Source of the DNA: Bacteroidota bacterium
GTDB lineage: Bacteria; Bacteroidota; Bacteroidia; Flavobacteriales_E; Vicingaceae
Direction: 5' to 3'
NCBI GenBank assembly: GCA_016183805.1
Contig: JACPDX010000005.1
Coordinates: forward strand, 24,813-88,812
DNA length: 64,000 bases
The number at the start of each line of letters is the position of its first letter. The first letter of the stretch is position 1. The notes below the pieces were generated by a model. The model was not told the origin of the DNA. It worked only from the letters and a program-made list of their open reading frames with translations, and did not search any database. Below are positions 19,348 to 29,296 of this stretch, in pieces. The translations under genes were made by a program, and so were the position numbers.

Positions 19348-19731
19348 ATGAAAAAAATTATCAGTTCAATCGTACTTATCGGATTTTTTATAGTCTCATT
19401 ACCAAATTTAATAGCTCAAGAGCCAATAAATATTGTTGGGAAATTAAAAAGCTTAACCAAAAAAGGAGATTACGCCATTTTAGAGGTTAGACTGAATAAT
19501 GAAGATGAATTTAGAACCATAGAAGGTAGTAATTCCAGTTTAGCTAGATTAGCACTTTTTACCGGAAACAATGAAGGAGCCGAACTTTTGTTGAAAGGTT
19601 TTGAAGGTATGAATTCTATTGTTTCAATTCTGAATGATTTAAAATCAAATGGGTTTCATCTTATTAATGTTTATACCATTAAAGGAGAATCTTTGATTAT
19701 TACTCATTATATTATTGAACGAAAAAAATAA
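19348..19731 (+). CDS. Secreted hypothetical protein
   Basis: 127-aa ORF with signal peptide MKKIISSIVLIGFFIVSLPNLIAQ. Confidence 0.6.
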   Translation: MKKIISSIVLIGFFIVSLPNLIAQEPINIVGKLKSLTKKGDYAILEVRLNNEDEFRTIEGSNSSLARLALFTGNNEGAELLLKGFEGMNSIVSILNDLKSNGFHLINVYTIKGESLIITHYIIERKK

Positions 19732-19816
19732 AAACTTAGGAATGCAACTTTAATATAAAGTAGTTAGTCTTGGTTTATTATAATAAGTTTATTTTTATTT
19801 TGTAATAAATTGTTTT

Positions 19817-22800
19817 ATGAAATTTTTAATTAAGGGTTTACTACTTCTTGTAGTGATTCTTTTCAGTCAAACGTTGAGTTCTCAAATACTTATTAACGAG
19901 TATTCGTGTGCCAATGCAACTAGTGCCGGAGATCCCGATTTTTATGGACAAATGGAAGATTGGGTTGAATTATACAATCCCACTGCTGCTGCAATTAATC
20001 TAAATGGATACTACCTAAGCGACAAAGCTGGTAACCCAACAAAATTTCAAATTCCAGGTTCAATAACTATTCCCGCAGGGGGATATATGATGGTTTATGC
20101 TTCTGGTAGAGCAACGATAGCCGGAGGAACAGAAATCCATACCAATTTTAAACTTACTCAAACCAAATTCGAAAAAATTATTCTTTCTAATCCAGGTGGA
20201 ACAGTAATAGACATTTTAACTATTAAAACTCATCAATTGTTACATTCTCGGGGAAGAACAACATCAGGAGCAGGAACATGGAGTGTATTTACCAATCCAA
20301 CACCAAACGGACCAAATACAGGGGCAATGTTGGAATATGCCACTACTCCGATATTTAATGTTGCTCCCGGATTCTACAGTTCAACACAGTCCGTCTCTAT
20401 TACTTCACCAGACGTTGGCGTAACTATTCGATATACGACAGACGGTACAGAGCCTACTGCTTCTTCAATAGCCTACACAGGCCCGATAAATGTATCTACT
20501 ACACAAGTTATAAGAGCTAGGTCATTTAGTTCTAATCCTAATATACCACCTAGCTTTATTGAAACTAATACTTATTTTATAAATAGTAATCATACGGTTC
20601 CTGTTATTTCGATTTGTGGAGATAATATATTGAATTTATTGAATGGTTCACAAATTGAACCTATGGGTGCTTTAGAGTTTTTTGATAGGGCTGGTGTAAT
20701 GAAAACTGAAGTTACAGGAGATTTTAATAAACATGGTAACGATTCATGGGCATATGACCAAAGAGGATTAGATTTTATTTCTAGAGACCAACACGGTTAT
20801 AATCATGCATTAACTCATCAATTATTTCCCCAAAAATCAAGAGATGAATTTCAGAGAATAATATTAAAACCTGGTGCAAGTGATAATTATCCTTTCGAAA
20901 ATGGCGGAGCACACATTAGAGACCCATTTGTACATACTTTGTCTCAGCTTGGTGATTTAAAACTTGATGAAAGAACCTATGATGCTTGTGTACTTTATGT
21001 GAATGGACAATATTGGGGAGTTTATGAAACTAGAGAAAAAGTTGATGACAGTGATTTTACAAGTTATTATTATGACCAAGAAGAGCAATATCGAAATAGT
21101 CCCAACTATATTCAATATTTAAGTACTTGGGGAGGCACAAATACCGAGTATGGAGCTCCAAATGCCCAACCAAATTGGGATAGCTTTGTTAATTTTGTAA
21201 CTACCAATAACATGGCTATTCCTGCCAATTTTAATTATGTGGATAGTGTTTACAATTGGCAAAGTTTGATCGATTATTTTTGTTTAAATTCATACATAGT
21301 TAATAAAGATTGGTTAAACTGGAATACATCCTGGTGGAGAGGTCTTAATCCTGCAGGGGATAAGAAAAAATGGAGATATTCGTTATGGGATATGGATGCT
21401 ACTTTTGGACATTATACCAATTATACAGGAATACCTGATGTTTCTGCAAATGCTGACCCTTGTAATGTCGAAAATTTACCTAATCCAGGCGGTGAAGGAC
21501 ATACAGAAATTATGGTTGCATTGATGGATAACCCAATCTTCGAACAATATTATATCTCTAGATACATTGATTTAGGAAATACAGTTTTTAGTTGCGACAA
21601 CATGATTCCACTCTTGGATAGTTTAGTTGGAATGATAGCTCCAGAAATGCCCGGACAGGTAGCTCGTTGGGGAGGTTCGGTTGCTCAATGGCAAAATAAT
21701 GTACAAGCTATGCGGGACTTTATCCTAGATAGATGTGTCGCCATTGATGATGGATTGGTCGATTGTTATAATTTATCAGGTCCTTATCCGGTTAAATTTA
21801 ATGTTAATCCTACCGGTGGTGGAAACATCAAAATAAATTCAACAATCCCACCAAATTATGTTTTCACAGGAGATTATTTTGGAGGCATAGACATCTTATT
21901 AAAAGCTATTCCTGATAGTGGCTATATGTTTAGTCATTGGGAAATTTTTAACCATACGTTAGATTCTGCTTTAACAAATGATGAAAACTCTTTACAAATA
22001 ACTCAAGCAGATAGTATTATTGCTCATTTTATTGTGATTGATTCTACTAGGCTTGTCTTTAATGTTTTTCCGGCTGCTTCAGGTAATATTTCTATTGATG
22101 GATATACTCCTCCAACCTATAGTTATTCGGATTATTTTACAACAACAAGTACCATCAACTTGATAGCAACACCTCAGCCGGGTTATATTTTTGACCATTG
22201 GGAATCATTATCAACAGCATTTGCTCCGGATCAATTTAATGATACCGTTCAAATCACAGCTAATTTAGCTGATAGTATTGTTGCTCATTTTGTTGTATTC
22301 CAAACGTTTGATGTAAAGTTTAATGTAACACCCGTTGGTGGTGGAAATATAGCTATTGATGGAGTTACTCCTGCGACATACGTTCATACACAAAACTATA
22401 CTACTAACAGTATAATTAATTTAATAGCAACACCTTTACCGGGTTATGTTTTTGACCATTGGACATCGTTATCAACAGCATTTATTCCAGATACCTTAAA
22501 TGATACTGTTCAAATTACCGTTAATATGGCTGATAGTATTGTTGCTCATTTTGTAGTATTTCAAACTTTTGATATAAAGTTTAATGTAACACCCGTTGGT
22601 GGTGGAAATATAGCCATTGATGGAGTTACTCCTGCAACTTACGTTCATACACAAAACTATACTACTAACAGTATAATTAATTTAATCGCAACACCTTTAC
22701 CTGGATACGTTTTTGACCATTGGGAATCGTTATCAACAGCATTTGTTCCAAATCAATTAAATGATACTGTTCAGGTTACCGTTAATACGGCTGATAGTAT

Positions 22801-23638
22801 TGTAGCATATTTTGTATTGATACAAACTTTTGACTTAAAGTTTAATGTAAATCCTATTGGAGGAGGAAATATTTCAATCAATGGAGTTACTCCTGCAACT
22901 TATGTTCATACTCAAAATAATATCATAAACGACGAATTAAACCTAGTTGCGACACCACTAAGTGGATATATTTTTGACCATTGGGAATCAACAACATTAG
23001 GTTTTTCTCCTTCAACTCTTGCATCAACGGTAAGCATAACAGTAACCGCTTCAGATAGCATTATTGCTCATTTTACTTATATAGATACTTTTGATATTAC
23101 CTATAATGTAATGCCAATTGGTGCAGGAGATATAGCAATAAACACCGTAGTACCTATAGGATATCCTCACACTGAAAGCTATATTGAAAATACCACAGTA
23201 AATCTTAAACAATTTGAACTGTTGCCGGAGACATACTCATTTGATCATTGGGAATCGATTCATCATACCTTATCACCATCAACCAGCTCTTCCACAGTAA
23301 CTTTTCAAGCTCTTTCGGATGATACCATAATAGCAGTTTACATAGATGTTCCTCCTCCACCAACTAAAGGAGCTCAACTGCCTGCTGCTTTTTCTCCAAA
23401 CGGAGATGGTAATAACGATATGTTATTTGTATATGGAGGTCAAATTGTAAAACTATCATTAAGTATTTACGACCGTTGGGGAGAATTGGTTTTTGAAACA
23501 TCTAGTCAGGATAATGGTTGGGATGGGACTTATAAAGGAAAAGAGGCAAGTTCAGGGGTTTATGTATATAAGTTAGAAGTTGTTTATGCTGATAAAGAAA
23601 AAGAAACCAAATCAGGGAATATTACTTTGATTAGATAA
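19817..23638 (+). CDS. Secreted CotH-kinase family protein: lamin-tail domain, chitobiase-type C-terminal domain, CotH, InlB B-repeat-like repeats, T9SS type B (CHU_C) C-terminal domain
   Basis: ILINEYSCANA...DWVELYNPT lamin-tail; ITIRYTTDGTEPTASS; RIILKPGASDNYPFENGGAHIRD and SLWDMDATFG; repeated GGGNIAIDGVTPATYVHTQNYTTNS...FDHW; terminal AFSPNGDGNNDMLFVYG...IYDRWGELVFET...WDGTYKGKEASSGVYVYKLEV. Confidence 0.85.
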   Translation: MKFLIKGLLLLVVILFSQTLSSQILINEYSCANATSAGDPDFYGQMEDWVELYNPTAAAINLNGYYLSDKAGNPTKFQIPGSITIPAGGYMMVYASGRATIAGGTEIHTNFKLTQTKFEKIILSNPGGTVIDILTIKTHQLLHSRGRTTSGAGTWSVFTNPTPNGPNTGAMLEYATTPIFNVAPGFYSSTQSVSITSPDVGVTIRYTTDGTEPTASSIAYTGPINVSTTQVIRARSFSSNPNIPPSFIETNTYFINSNHTVPVISICGDNILNLLNGSQIEPMGALEFFDRAGVMKTEVTGDFNKHGNDSWAYDQRGLDFISRDQHGYNHALTHQLFPQKSRDEFQRIILKPGASDNYPFENGGAHIRDPFVHTLSQLGDLKLDERTYDACVLYVNGQYWGVYETREKVDDSDFTSYYYDQEEQYRNSPNYIQYLSTWGGTNTEYGAPNAQPNWDSFVNFVTTNNMAIPANFNYVDSVYNWQSLIDYFCLNSYIVNKDWLNWNTSWWRGLNPAGDKKKWRYSLWDMDATFGHYTNYTGIPDVSANADPCNVENLPNPGGEGHTEIMVALMDNPIFEQYYISRYIDLGNTVFSCDNMIPLLDSLVGMIAPEMPGQVARWGGSVAQWQNNVQAMRDFILDRCVAIDDGLVDCYNLSGPYPVKFNVNPTGGGNIKINSTIPPNYVFTGDYFGGIDILLKAIPDSGYMFSHWEIFNHTLDSALTNDENSLQITQADSIIAHFIVIDSTRLVFNVFPAASGNISIDGYTPPTYSYSDYFTTTSTINLIATPQPGYIFDHWESLSTAFAPDQFNDTVQITANLADSIVAHFVVFQTFDVKFNVTPVGGGNIAIDGVTPATYVHTQNYTTNSIINLIATPLPGYVFDHWTSLSTAFIPDTLNDTVQITVNMADSIVAHFVVFQTFDIKFNVTPVGGGNIAIDGVTPATYVHTQNYTTNSIINLIATPLPGYVFDHWESLSTAFVPNQLNDTVQVTVNTADSIVAYFVLIQTFDLKFNVNPIGGGNISINGVTPATYVHTQNNIINDELNLVATPLSGYIFDHWESTTLGFSPSTLASTVSITVTASDSIIAHFTYIDTFDITYNVMPIGAGDIAINTVVPIGYPHTESYIENTTVNLKQFELLPETYSFDHWESIHHTLSPSTSSSTVTFQALSDDTIIAVYIDVPPPPTKGAQLPAAFSPNGDGNNDMLFVYGGQIVKLSLSIYDRWGELVFETSSQDNGWDGTYKGKEASSGVYVYKLEVVYADKEKETKSGNITLIR
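21790..23345 (+). repeat. Tandem repeat domains within the CotH protein, period ~261 bp (87 aa)
   Basis: CAAAC(G/T)TTTGA anchors at 22301, 22562 and 22823 (261-bp spacing); middle copies nearly identical at DNA level. Confidence 0.85.
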
Positions 23639-23640
23639 TT

Positions 23641-24675
23641 GTGAAAATAAAAAGCGACATATTTCTATTAGGATTTGTTTTACTAACAAGGATGGCATTT
23701 GCTCAAGATGTTCATTTCTCGCAATTTGTGCAAACCCCACAATTAATAAATCCAGGTGCGGCAGGTTCTTTTATTGGAACTTTTAGAGGTATTTTGAACT
23801 ACAAAACGCAATGGAGTGCTTTTGGTTCACCCTACAAAACCTATGCAGCATCGTTTGATATGCCTATTGCTAAGGGTAAAGGGAAAAAAGCATATTTGGG
23901 ATTAGGTGGAAATTTTTATAAAGATGTAGCAGGCGATGCAAATTTCGGAAATTTTTTAGGTGGGGTTTCGTTGGCAGGTATTCTTCCAATTTCAGATTAT
24001 CATCATTTTTCAGTTGGTATTCATGTTGGGTTAGGTCAGTATTCAGCGGAATTATCAAGTTTAACTTGGGGCAATCAATTTGATGGCGAAAAATTTGATA
24101 CTAAAATTAATTCTAATGAAGTAACCAATTTAAACTCAAAATTGTATCCTGATGTTGGAGCTGGTTTGTATTATGAATATAAGAATTCAACAAATTTTTT
24201 TCTTGGAAGCGAATTAAGAAGTTTTAATATTGGTGTTGCAGCTTATCACATCAACGAGCCTAAACAAGAATTTTTAGGTGTTACCGAAGATGCACTTAAA
24301 ATGAAAATGATTGGTCAGTTTTCTGGAACATTTGATATTTCTAATTCAAAAGTAGCAATAGTTCCATCTATGTTTTATGCTCAACAATTAAAATACCAAG
24401 AAATTACAGCAGGTATGCTTATTAAATTAAGGTTTGGAGAAGAAACAAAATACACCGGAATTTTTAAACAATCAGCTTTTTATTTTGGAGCACATTATCG
24501 TTTCAATGATGCTATAATACCTCAAGTTTATTTTGAATTTTTAGATTATATGGTTGGAGTGTCGTACGACTATAATATTTCCGATTTATCAGAGGCTACA
24601 GGAGGCAATGGAGGTTTTGAAATATCCTTAAAGTACGTAAATAAGCCAAAAGCTATTCAGAGAAGTTCTTTTTAA
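23641..24675 (+). CDS. PorP/SprF family type IX secretion system membrane protein
   Basis: AQDVHFSQFVQTPQLINPGAAGSFIGTFRGILNYKTQWSAFGSPYKTYAASFDMP. Confidence 0.9.
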   Translation: MKIKSDIFLLGFVLLTRMAFAQDVHFSQFVQTPQLINPGAAGSFIGTFRGILNYKTQWSAFGSPYKTYAASFDMPIAKGKGKKAYLGLGGNFYKDVAGDANFGNFLGGVSLAGILPISDYHHFSVGIHVGLGQYSAELSSLTWGNQFDGEKFDTKINSNEVTNLNSKLYPDVGAGLYYEYKNSTNFFLGSELRSFNIGVAAYHINEPKQEFLGVTEDALKMKMIGQFSGTFDISNSKVAIVPSMFYAQQLKYQEITAGMLIKLRFGEETKYTGIFKQSAFYFGAHYRFNDAIIPQVYFEFLDYMVGVSYDYNISDLSEATGGNGGFEISLKYVNKPKAIQRSSF

Positions 24676-24688
24676 GTACTTTTGTAGC

Positions 24689-25228
24689 GTGTCAAAAATA
24701 GCTGCTTTCATATTTAAATTATTTGGTTGGAAAATTGTTGGGGAACTTCCCGATTTTAAAAAATTTGTTATTATAGGTGCTCCACACACCAGCAATTGGG
24801 ATTTTTTTATTGGCAGATTATACTTTTTTATTTATAAAATTCCAGTACAATTTTTTATTAAAAAAGAATGGTTCTTTTTTCCGATGAACTTACTTTTAAA
24901 GGCTCTAGGAGCGATACCTGTTAACAGAAGCAAGAATACAAGGTTAACCGAAGAAATTGTAAAAACTTTTCGTGAAAGAGAAGAATTAGTGATGTTGGTT
25001 ACACCAGAGGGTACGAGAAAATATGTTCCGGAATGGAAAAAAGGCTTTTACTACATTGCTTTGAGTGCAAAAGTACCTATTGTTATGGGGTTTGTTGATT
25101 ATTCTACAAAAACTGCAGGAATTGGTCCATACTTGTACCCATCAGGTAATATTGAAGAAGACATGAAAACCATTATGGATTTTTATAGAACCAAAAAAGG
25201 TCGTTTTCCTGAAAATGGAGTGAGGTAA
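24689..25228 (+). CDS. 1-acyl-sn-glycerol-3-phosphate acyltransferase-like protein
   Basis: GAPHTSNWDFFIGRLYF, GAIPVNRSKN, VTPEGTRK PlsC-type motifs; GTG start. Confidence 0.8.
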   Translation: MSKIAAFIFKLFGWKIVGELPDFKKFVIIGAPHTSNWDFFIGRLYFFIYKIPVQFFIKKEWFFFPMNLLLKALGAIPVNRSKNTRLTEEIVKTFREREELVMLVTPEGTRKYVPEWKKGFYYIALSAKVPIVMGFVDYSTKTAGIGPYLYPSGNIEEDMKTIMDFYRTKKGRFPENGVR

Positions 25229-25230
25229 AA

Positions 25231-25270
25231 AAAACGTAGCCCACGATTTAAATCGTGGGCTATGTTTTTT
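25231..25270. terminator. Bidirectional rho-independent terminator between convergent genes
   Basis: A-tract, perfect palindrome TAGCCCACGATTTAAATCGTGGGCTA (25237-25262), T-tract. Confidence 0.85.
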
Positions 25271-25776
25271 TAATTGGTTCTGTACTTGTAGTTAAAACTT
25301 GCCAATTCTTCATTTGCTTTTACCATTTTTGTTTTTAAGTTGTTTTTGTAAGCAACCGTTTTTTGATAAATGGTTTCATAGCCAGTTCCTATCATTTGTG
25401 TGGCTAAAATAGCAGCATTTAAAGCTCCATCTACGGCAACTGTGGCAACAGGAATTCCGGGTGGCATTTGTACAATTGCCAAAAGGGCATCCAAACCATC
25501 AAAACTAGCATTAATTGGAACGCCAATAACTGGTAGCGGAGTTAAAGCAGCAACAACTCCAGGTAAATGTGCCGCCATACCAGCAGCAGCAATAATTACT
25601 TTAACGCCATTTTGTTTAGCGTTTTTAGCAAATTTTTCAACTTCATCAGGAGTTCGGTGTGCCGATAAAGCATTTACTTCAAACGGAATTTCCATTTCAT
25701 CAAAAAAATCAGCAGCCTTTTGCATCACTTTCCAGTCGTTAGTGCTTCCCATTATTATACTTACCAGTGGTTTCAT
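25270..25776 (-). CDS. purE: 5-(carboxyamino)imidazole ribonucleotide mutase
   Basis: VSIIMGSTNDWKVMQKAADFFDEMEIPFEVNALSAHRTPDEV...AAGMAAHLPGVVAA. Confidence 0.95.
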   Translation of the reverse strand: MKPLVSIIMGSTNDWKVMQKAADFFDEMEIPFEVNALSAHRTPDEVEKFAKNAKQNGVKVIIAAAGMAAHLPGVVAALTPLPVIGVPINASFDGLDALLAIVQMPPGIPVATVAVDGALNAAILATQMIGTGYETIYQKTVAYKNNLKTKMVKANEELASFNYKYRTN

Positions 25777-25860
25777 ATGTAGATATTTAATGTTTTTTAT
25801 ATGTCATATGGAATAGCCAATCTTCATCGGTGTTTAGCTCAAAATTATATTGTTTAGCTA

Positions 25861-25920
25861 TTGTTTCGCTGCTAACTTCGTTGGTGTTTGCAACAAACTC
25901 GTCGTTAGTGGCTATTTCAT
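25861..25920 (-). repeat. Copy B of the dispersed repeat found at 19274-19324
   Basis: Reverse complement TGAAATAGCCACTAACGACGAGTTTGTTGCAAACACCAACGAAGTTAGCAGCGAAACAA. Confidence 0.7.
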
Positions 25921-26014
25921 GTTTAAAAATTAAGTTTGCCCAAAAATACGGAATATGAGCAGTATTCTCAAAAACATTGGTTAAAATAACTACATTTGCA
26001 GTCCAATTTTTTTT

Positions 26015-26479
26015 ATGGCAACAATCAAAATAAAAGATTTATCGTTTAAACCGTTTATTAACGAAGATGAGTTACAGCCACTCATTAAAAAGGTAGCTAA
26101 TCAAATTAACAAAGAATATGCAGGTAAATCGCCATTATTTTTGTTTGTTAAATTGGCTTCGTACGAAGGAACAGAAAGTAAAGGCACAGTAAATGAACTG
26201 ATAGGTTTAAACGAAAGCCTGGAAGGAAGAGATGTGATAATTGTTGAAGACATTGTTGATACAGGAAATACGTTGGAAAAATTATATCAAATTATTCTTG
26301 ATAAGAATCCAAAAAGCTTAAAAATAGCTACATTGTTATACAAACCAGAGGCATACAAAAAAGACTTTAATATCGATTTTGTTGCCAAAGAAATACCAAA
26401 CAATTTTGTTGTCGGATATGGTTTGGATTATGATGGGTTTGGAAGAAACTTAAGTTCAATTTATGTGTTAAATCAATAA
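26015..26479 (+). CDS. hpt: Hypoxanthine phosphoribosyltransferase-like protein, apparently lacking an internal segment
   Basis: FVKLASYEGTESKGTVNELIGLNESLEGRDVIIVEDIVDTGNTL and FVVGYGLDYDGFGRNL; 154 aa; PLFL joined directly to FVKLASY. Confidence 0.85.
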   Translation: MATIKIKDLSFKPFINEDELQPLIKKVANQINKEYAGKSPLFLFVKLASYEGTESKGTVNELIGLNESLEGRDVIIVEDIVDTGNTLEKLYQIILDKNPKSLKIATLLYKPEAYKKDFNIDFVAKEIPNNFVVGYGLDYDGFGRNLSSIYVLNQ

Positions 26480-26490
26480 ATAGTAAGTCT

Positions 26491-27081
26491 ATGTTGAATA
26501 TCGTATTATTTGGCCCTCCGGGGGCAGGAAAAGGAACTCAGGCAGAAAAACTTATTGCTAAATACAATTTGTGTCATCTTTCGACAGGTGATATTTTTAG
26601 AGCAAACATTAAAGGCGAAACCGAATTAGGTAAACTTGCAAAAAGTTACATGGATAAAGGAGAATTAGTTCCTGATTCGGTAACCATTGCCATGTTAGAA
26701 TCGGAAGTAAATAAAAATCCAACAGCACAAGGTTTTATTTTTGATGGGTTTCCAAGAACCACCCCACAAGCCGAAGCATTAGCAGCATTTTTGAATTCAA
26801 AAGCAACCGATGTTTCTGTAATGTTGGCTTTAGATGTTGAAGAACAAGAATTAATCAATAGATTATTGTTACGAGGGAAAAATAGCGGAAGAGCCGACGA
26901 TAGCGATGAATCAATTATTGCGAATAGAATAAAAGTTTACAACGAACAAACTGCTGTAGTTGCCGATTTTTATGCAGCTCAAGGAAAATTTGAAAAAATT
27001 GTAGGTAAAGGTGGGATTGAGGCTGTTTTTGATAAATTGTGTAAAGCTATTGATAAATATAAACAGGTAACTAGTAATTAG
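26491..27081 (+). CDS. adk: Adenylate kinase
   Basis: MLNIVLFGPPGAGKGTQAEKL...LSTGDIFRANI...FDGFPRTTPQAEAL. Confidence 0.97.
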   Translation: MLNIVLFGPPGAGKGTQAEKLIAKYNLCHLSTGDIFRANIKGETELGKLAKSYMDKGELVPDSVTIAMLESEVNKNPTAQGFIFDGFPRTTPQAEALAAFLNSKATDVSVMLALDVEEQELINRLLLRGKNSGRADDSDESIIANRIKVYNEQTAVVADFYAAQGKFEKIVGKGGIEAVFDKLCKAIDKYKQVTSN

Positions 27082-27121
27082 TCTTCAGTCAACAAGAAAC
27101 TTCAAATCGTAAATCCAAAAC

Positions 27122-28111
27122 ATGGCAAGCACCAACTTTATCGACTACGTAAAAATACATTGCCGTTCAGGTAAAGGTGGAGCCGGTTCACGACATTTTC
27201 GTAGAGAAAAATATGAAGCTAAAGGTGGTCCAGATGGTGGTGATGGTGGTCGTGGTGGGCATATTATTTTAAGAGGTGATAAAAATTTATGGACACTTTT
27301 ACACCTAAAGTATAAACGACACGTTAAAGCGGGGCATGGCGAATCTGGTGGAGAATCGAGAAGCACAGGAGCCGAAGGTGAAGATACTTACGTTGATGTA
27401 CCGTTGGGTACTATTGCTAAGGATCCTGAAACAGGAGAGGTATTGTTTGAAATTACCGAACACGGTGAAGAACACATTTTAATTGCAGGTGGTAGAGGAG
27501 GAAAAGGAAACGACCATTTTAAATCGGCAACCAACCAAGCTCCTATGTACGCTCAACCTGGTGGCGATAGTGAAGAAGGTTGGAGAGTTTTAGAACTTAA
27601 AGTGTTGGCTGATGTTGGTTTGGTTGGATTTCCAAATGCCGGTAAATCAACTTTACTTTCGGTTATATCGGCTGCAAAACCAGAAATTGCCGATTATCCG
27701 TTTACTACCATTGTTCCAAATTTGGGTATGGTTCCGTATCGCGATTACCGTTCGTTTGTAATGGCTGATATTCCCGGTATTATTGAAGGTGCTCACGAAG
27801 GTAAAGGTTTAGGAATTCGATTTTTGAGACACATTGAGCGTAATGCTGTGTTGCTTTTTATGATTGCTGCCGATAGCGATGATATTAATAAGGAATACCA
27901 AACCTTGCTTAATGAAATAACCCAGTTTAATCCGGAATTATTAGATAAAAATAGAATATTAGCTATTTCTAAATCCGATTTATTGGATGATGAACTAAAA
28001 GCTGAAATTGAAAAAGACTTGCCAAAAATCCCATACTTGTTTATTTCATCAGTAGCCGAACAAGGTTTGATGGAATTGAAAGATTTGCTTTGGGAAAAAA
28101 TTAACGAGTAA
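27122..28111 (+). CDS. obgE: GTPase Obg/CgtA
   Basis: Gly-rich N-terminal Obg fold; [32 protein letters not shown]...[17 protein letters not shown]. Confidence 0.97.
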   Translation: MASTNFIDYVKIHCRSGKGGAGSRHFRREKYEAKGGPDGGDGGRGGHIILRGDKNLWTLLHLKYKRHVKAGHGESGGESRSTGAEGEDTYVDVPLGTIAKDPETGEVLFEITEHGEEHILIAGGRGGKGNDHFKSATNQAPMYAQPGGDSEEGWRVLELKVLADVGLVGFPNAGKSTLLSVISAAKPEIADYPFTTIVPNLGMVPYRDYRSFVMADIPGIIEGAHEGKGLGIRFLRHIERNAVLLFMIAADSDDINKEYQTLLNEITQFNPELLDKNRILAISKSDLLDDELKAEIEKDLPKIPYLFISSVAEQGLMELKDLLWEKINE

Positions 28112-28117
28112 ATTTAT

Positions 28118-29266
28118 TTACTGCTCCAAAGCAAAATCAATATAAGTATAGAGGTCGCTTGGGTTGTTGTTTACAAACTCTTTTGAGCGTTGTTTTCCTA
28201 AACGAACAATTACTAGATTTTTTTCGGGTATCACAATGGTGTATTGCCCTTTAATGCCTCTAAAAAAGAAAATATCCAAGTCTTTGTAATAGGTAGTCCA
28301 AATGTGAAAACCATAATAATCTACCAAATTGCCTTTGCCATCTTTTAAATAATAAGCAGGGCACGTACTTTCTGTTACATAATCTTCAGAAATCACTCGT
28401 TGGTCGTTCCACAAACCTTTGTTGAGGTAAAGTTTACCAATTCGGGCAAAATCGCGAGCATTAGAGTAAAAGCAACAATAGGCTTTTTCTTTACCATCTT
28501 TGTGGTCGAGGTTCCACAAAGCAGGGTTAACAGCACCAATTCGTTGCCACACTTTTTCGCTCATGTATTGCGAAATGGTTTGCCCGGTAACTTTTTCTAA
28601 AATAAAAGAAAGGATGATGGTGTTACCACCTAAATACCTGAAAATTTCGCCGGGAGTTTCGGTAACGGTGTATTTTTCATTTAATTTTTCGATGTCTTTG
28701 CCGTAATACGCTTTTGCCATGTGACCTAAAGGGTTTTCGTAACTTTCGTCGAAGTTGATTCCTGAACTCATGGTTAATAAATGTTGAATAGTTAATTCAG
28801 GATGGTTGGCATATTGTGGTAAGTAATTGGCAACCGGATCGTCGATACTGTTTATTTTACCTTCATCTAAAGCAATGCCAATCAACATTCCGATATAACT
28901 TTTTGCCATCGAAAACGAATTGGTTAGGGAGTTTTCGCTGTATGCGTCCCAATATTCTTCATAAATTAAAGAATCGTTTTTTGCAATTAAAAAAGCTGCC
29001 GGTTTTAAGGCTTCAATTTCTTGGTGTAACTTTTCGTTGTTTTTTTTGTTATAATTTTTGCTAATCAGCCATGGTTGAGGGTCGCCAACTTCAACGGTTC
29101 TGTTTTCAAAAATATCATACTCGTCAATACTTGGCCCAGTTTTCCCAACCAAATAAGTGGTGGCAACGGCTTTAAACAAATGTTGGTTACCCGTTAAAAA
29201 AGCTAAAGCAGAGGCTAAAGCTAAAAATAAAACGAAGCCGACAATGATTTTTTTTAGGGTTTTCAT
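28118..29266 (-). CDS. Serine hydrolase, class C beta-lactamase-like
   Basis: NSFSMAKSYIGMLIGIALDEGKI (SxxK), TMSSGINFDESY, FRYLGGNT; N-terminal TM. Confidence 0.85.
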   Translation of the reverse strand: MKTLKKIIVGFVLFLALASALAFLTGNQHLFKAVATTYLVGKTGPSIDEYDIFENRTVEVGDPQPWLISKNYNKKNNEKLHQEIEALKPAAFLIAKNDSLIYEEYWDAYSENSLTNSFSMAKSYIGMLIGIALDEGKINSIDDPVANYLPQYANHPELTIQHLLTMSSGINFDESYENPLGHMAKAYYGKDIEKLNEKYTVTETPGEIFRYLGGNTIILSFILEKVTGQTISQYMSEKVWQRIGAVNPALWNLDHKDGKEKAYCCFYSNARDFARIGKLYLNKGLWNDQRVISEDYVTESTCPAYYLKDGKGNLVDYYGFHIWTTYYKDLDIFFFRGIKGQYTIVIPEKNLVIVRLGKQRSKEFVNNNPSDLYTYIDFALEQ

Positions 29267-29296
29267 GTTATAGTTTTAGGTATAAAGGTTAAACGA

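Noticed and set aside
21790-23345. Possible CRISPR or satellite array
   Set aside because: 261-bp in-frame protein repeats, not short direct repeats with unique spacers; no cas genes
25799-26000. Minus-strand open frame (…WANLIFKHEIATNDEFVANTNEVSSETIAKQYNFELNTDEDWLFHMTYKKH*) between purE and hpt
   Set aside because: No upstream ATG in frame and much of it is made by the dispersed repeat; kept as a repeat, not a gene
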